From: Streptomyces sp. SAI-127
GTDB lineage: Bacteria > Actinomycetota > Actinomycetes > Streptomycetales > Streptomycetaceae
DNA length: 64,000 bases
Direction of reading: 5' to 3'
NCBI RefSeq assembly: GCF_029894425.1
Contig: NZ_JARXYJ010000001.1
Location: forward strand, 8,638,501-8,702,500
Shown here: in pieces, positions 61,699 through 64,000 of the stretch
How the letters are laid out: each line of letters opens with the position of its first letter
How positions within the stretch are numbered: position 1 is the first letter of the stretch
The notes under the pieces: generated by a model
What the model saw: only the letters and a program-made list of their open reading frames with translations
Databases searched by the model: none
What the model was told of the DNA's origin: nothing
Program-made: the position numbers and the translations under genes

Positions 61699-62217
61699 TC
61701 AGTCGACCCAGACGACCACGCACCATCCGCGAAGGGCGGCCTCGCGGTAGAACTGCCGCACCGCTGCGAGGGGTGCGGCCAGGTGGGCGCGGATGTCCCC
61801 GGCGAACTCCGGGCCGAAGCCGCACATGGCCGCCGCCTCGGCGGGGGAGTCCGGCAGGTCCGCGAGCAGGGCGGCCGCGTCGATGGCGTCGAGCCCGTGG
61901 GCGATGTCGGCGACGGCAGTGGGCCCGAGCAGTCGCGGCGGATCCGCGAAGCCGTCGTACACCTCGTCGTGGTCGAGGAATGCGACATCGCCGTCCGGAT
62001 CGCCGGATACCGTGCGTTCGAGCAGGGCCGCCGTGCCGGGGGCGGCTCCTGACGCGCGGCAGTGGCGGATCAGGCCCCACACCCCCCAGCCCGCGTCCAG
62101 AAGGTCCTCGGCCGGTGGGTCCCAGTTCGGTACCCCGCCCGCCGAGTCCAGGGCCGAGGCGCGGCAGCGGTCCAGGTAGTCCGGTGCGACCCTCGCGAAC
62201 TGCTGGGTGAGGGCCAT
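61699..62217 (-). CDS. DUF1877 family protein
   Basis: 172 residues. LTQQFARVAPDYLDRCRASA at the start, WGVWGLIRHCRASG in the first half, LGPTAVADIAHGLDAID and YREAALRGWCVVVWVD at the end match the DUF1877 pattern as found in E. coli YfbM-like proteins. Soluble, function unknown. It lies immediately downstream of uppP on the same strand (5 bases after the stop of uppP), so the two may form an operon. Confidence 0.8.
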   Translation of the reverse strand: MALTQQFARVAPDYLDRCRASALDSAGGVPNWDPPAEDLLDAGWGVWGLIRHCRASGAAPGTAALLERTVSGDPDGDVAFLDHDEVYDGFADPPRLLGPTAVADIAHGLDAIDAAALLADLPDSPAEAAAMCGFGPEFAGDIRAHLAAPLAAVRQFYREAALRGWCVVVWVD

Positions 62218-62222
62218 GCCTG

Positions 62223-63098
62223 TCAGCCCGCGGACTCCGCCGCATGGGGGCTCAGGGCGCCCATCGTGACGAGGGCGATGATGACGATGCCCAGGGCGAT
62301 GCGGTACCAGACGAAGGGCATGAAGCTCTTGGTCGAGATGAACTTCATGAACCAGGCGATGACCGCGTAACCGACGACGAAGGCGATCACCGTGGCGAAG
62401 ATCGTGGGGCCCCAGGAGACGTGGTCGCTCTCCATCGCGTCCTTCAACTCGAAGAGGCCGGAGGCCAGTACGGCGGGGATGGCGAGGAGGAAGGAGTAGC
62501 GCGCGGCGGACTCGCGCTTGTACCCCATGAACAGACCGCCACTGATCGTCGCGCCGGAGCGGGAGACGCCGGGGACGAGGGCCATGGACTGGCAGAGGCC
62601 GAAGATCAGGCCGTCCTTGACGCCGAGGTCCTCAAGTCCCTTGCGCTGCTTGGGCGCGCGATGCCGCCCGCCGTTCTCGTCGCGTGCCGCCAGCCGGTCC
62701 GCGACGCCTATGACGATGCCGACGACGATCAACATCGTGGCGGTGATGCGCAGGTCGCGGAACGGTCCCTCGATCTGGTCCTTGAACAGCAGTCCCAGCA
62801 CACCGATGGGGATCGAGCCGACGATCACCAGCCAGCCCATCTGGGCGTCGTGGTCGCTGCGCAGCTCCTTCTTGACCAGCGAACGGCTCCACGTCGAGAT
62901 GATCCGCCCGATGTCCTTGCGGAAGTAGATCAGTACGGCGGCCTCGGTGCCGATCTGGGTGATCGCGGTGAAGGCCGCCCCTGGGTCCTTCCAGCCCGAG
63001 AAGGCCGCGGTCAGGCGCAGATGCGCACTGGAGGAGACGGGAAGGAACTCGGTCAGCCCCTGGACGAGTCCGAGGACGAGTGATTCAAACCAAGACAT
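62223..63098 (-). CDS. uppP: Undecaprenyl-diphosphatase (UppP/BacA)
   Basis: 291 residues, integral membrane phosphatase that recycles the undecaprenyl carrier of cell-wall synthesis; extra copies raise bacitracin tolerance. The active-site motifs QGLTEFLPVSSSAHL (about 14-28) and LVPGVSRSGATISGGL (about 173-188) are intact, and about eight transmembrane helices are visible. ATG 63098 starts at the conserved MSWFESLVLGLVQG; a frame extension to 63149 is not conserved. Streptomyces often carry more than one uppP. Confidence 0.95.
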   Translation of the reverse strand: MSWFESLVLGLVQGLTEFLPVSSSAHLRLTAAFSGWKDPGAAFTAITQIGTEAAVLIYFRKDIGRIISTWSRSLVKKELRSDHDAQMGWLVIVGSIPIGVLGLLFKDQIEGPFRDLRITATMLIVVGIVIGVADRLAARDENGGRHRAPKQRKGLEDLGVKDGLIFGLCQSMALVPGVSRSGATISGGLFMGYKRESAARYSFLLAIPAVLASGLFELKDAMESDHVSWGPTIFATVIAFVVGYAVIAWFMKFISTKSFMPFVWYRIALGIVIIALVTMGALSPHAAESAG

Positions 63099-63264
63099 GA
63101 AGTTACGGCGTCCAAGTGCTGGTCGTGTGAGGGGAGTCGGGCGCGCCACATCACCGGGCGCGGTGATCGGGGTGCGAGGGCAGCGTAGCGCCCCGCGGTG
63201 ACAGGCCGGCCACAGGGGCGGGCCAGGGGCGGGCGGCCTCCCCGGGCGGGCGACCGACCAGTGC

Positions 63265-63735
63265 TTACGCGGCCGTCGGGCCCGCCACCGTCCAGCCCGG
63301 GGTCTGCGGATGGGACGTCAGGTCCTCGTGCACCACCGTGCCGCCGCAGGCCGAGCAGGCGACGACGGGCGTCAGTTCATGGCCGCAGCTGTGCTCCAGG
63401 ACCATGGGCCGGTCGTCGTCCTCGCGCAGGTGCCGGTCACCCCACGCCATGAGCGTCAGCAGCACCGGCTCCAGTTCGAGCCCCGCCTGTGTGGGCCGGT
63501 ACTCGAAGCGCTGCGGTCGCTCGCTGTAGACCCGCTTGGTCAGGATCCCGGCGTCGACGAGCCGGCGCAGCCGGGTGGCCAGGATGTCCCGCGGCGCCCC
63601 GATGTTGCGCACGAGCTGGTCGAAGCGGCCGTTGCCCAGGCAGACCTCCCGCAGCACGAGCAGGGAGTACTTCTCGCCGACGAGCGCCAGGGCATCGGCG
63701 ATGGAGCAGGGGCGCGGGTCTCGGGTGGCGGCCAT
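63265..63735 (-). CDS. HxlR-family transcriptional regulator
   Basis: 156 residues. HxlR winged helix (CSIADALALVGEKYSLLVLRE, GAPRDILATRLRRLVDAGILTKRVYSERPQRFEYRPTQAG) with the conserved cysteine near the N-terminus, plus an extra C-terminal part with a CxxC pair (EHSCGHELTPVVACSACGG) that may bind metal. ATG 63735 is 7 bases after TAGACT (63743-63748, minus strand), so the message is probably leaderless. Divergent from a thiolase gene and surrounded by three operator-like repeats, so it likely controls both. Confidence 0.9.
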   Translation of the reverse strand: MAATRDPRPCSIADALALVGEKYSLLVLREVCLGNGRFDQLVRNIGAPRDILATRLRRLVDAGILTKRVYSERPQRFEYRPTQAGLELEPVLLTLMAWGDRHLREDDDRPMVLEHSCGHELTPVVACSACGGTVVHEDLTSHPQTPGWTVAGPTAA

Positions 63736-63753
63736 GATGCCCAGTCTAGGGGA

Positions 63754-63825
63754 GGGTTTGGTTCTCCAACTCAAGGGTTTGATTTTCCAACCCACAAGGC
63801 TATGGTGGGTTTGGATTTCCTACTC
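63754..63825. promoter_or_regulatory. Three-copy HxlR operator array between hxlR-like gene and thiolase
   Basis: GGGTTTGGTTCTCCAACTC at 63754-63772, GGGTTTGATTTTCCAACCC at 63775-63793 and GGGTTTGGATTTCCTACTC at 63807-63825. Each is a 19-base imperfect palindrome, GGGTT...AACCC in the best copy. Start-to-start distances are 21 and 32 bases, i.e. two and three helical turns. The first covers the -35 area of the leaderless hxlR promoter. Confidence 0.75.
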
Positions 63826-63860
63826 ACTGGTAATCGCCCGCATTGATGGAGGCCCGCACC

Positions 63861-64000
63861 ATGCGTGACGCAGTCATCGTCGAAGCCGTACGCACCCCCA
63901 TAGGCAAGGGCAAGCCCAACGGCACCCTCGCGCACGTGCACCCCGTCGAACTCCTCGCCCACACCCTGCGCACCCTCGTGGAGCGCTCCGGCGTCGACCC
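63861..64000 (+). CDS. Thiolase (acetyl-CoA C-acyltransferase), 5' part only
   Basis: The first 46 codons are inside the window: MRDAVIVEAVRTPIGKGKPNG then LAHVHPVELLAHTLRTLVERSG, the standard N-terminus of thiolases (AVIVxAVRTPxGK). The active-site Cys and the rest of the protein lie beyond the right edge. Catalyses thiolytic cleavage of 3-ketoacyl-CoA in beta-oxidation or the reverse condensation. ATG 63861 has GGAGG 8 bases upstream. Probably controlled by the divergent HxlR protein. Confidence 0.9.
   Translation, partial: MRDAVIVEAVRTPIGKGKPNGTLAHVHPVELLAHTLRTLVERSGVD

Overview
The window is high-GC actinobacterial DNA from a Streptomyces-type chromosome. The evidence is very strong third-position G/C bias, many GTG starts, AGGAGG-type ribosome binding sites alternating with apparently leaderless genes, a near-perfect DasR box before crr-ptsI, a tandem glycine riboswitch before gcvP, and a tRNA-free rRNA spacer. 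Most of it looks like ordinary core and near-core chromosome. I see no phage, insertion sequence, CRISPR array, tRNA gene or biosynthetic gene cluster.

Layout. (1) 1-2120: PTS genes ptsI (cut by the left edge) and crr, leftward, with a DasR site in their promoter region. (2) 2120-7735: a complete rrn operon (16S-23S-5S) with leader, boxA-like elements and a perfect intrinsic terminator. (3) 7791-17895: a conserved actinobacterial block of CDP-alcohol phosphatidyltransferase, a mannose-1-P guanylyltransferase fused to a degenerate phosphomannomutase domain, DUF881, small basic membrane protein, DUF881, a GarA-like FHA protein, a FtsR-like MerR, a DUF151 bifunctional nuclease, a second MerR, and DNA polymerase IV. 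It matches the order known in Mycobacterium (pgsA2 to gcvB region). (4) 17811-21941: a PRC-barrel protein, the glycine riboswitch with gcvP, and a double Mop/TOBE protein. (5) 22037-30857: an APC permease, a 1.2-kb gap, then a xylan/xylo-oligosaccharide module (lipoprotein binding protein, two permeases, secreted GH10 xylanase) with a convergent LacI regulator and CGAAA-N-TTTCG operators.

(6) 31036-43263: scattered genes, among them a DUF5999-type small protein, a GCS2-type carboxylate-amine ligase, a binding-protein/VWA fusion lipid-anchored or membrane-anchored protein, a CPBP protease, PhzF, an HSL-family hydrolase, a PadR regulator, an SRPBCC protein, a Clp N-domain protein and two EamA exporters, the second preceded by a possible short regulatory ORF. 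(7) 43303-50931: a flavin/PLP-linked group (PaiB-like, PPOX-like, divergent MocR), a frameshifted EamA gene divergent from a LysR regulator, another PPOX protein, a catalytically degenerate isochorismatase-like protein, a Rieske lipoprotein, and a HipA-like kinase coupled to DUF3037. (8) 51086-64000: two SDRs, a peptide-binding lipoprotein, ung, a small helical protein, a proline-rich lipoprotein, a DinB-like enzyme, a Gfo/Idh oxidoreductase, lnt, an SnoaL protein, an FAD monooxygenase, uppP, and an HxlR regulator divergent from a thiolase cut by the right edge.

I found no convincing brand-new multi-gene system. The best leads are two pseudoenzymes (the PMM-like domain at 9900-11010 and the isochorismatase-like protein at 48567-49217), the short leaderless ORF and hairpin leader before the EamA gene at 42352, and several unreported operator arrays (31460-31491, 44632-44643, 63754-63825). 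All functional calls come from reading motifs by eye; no database search was run.
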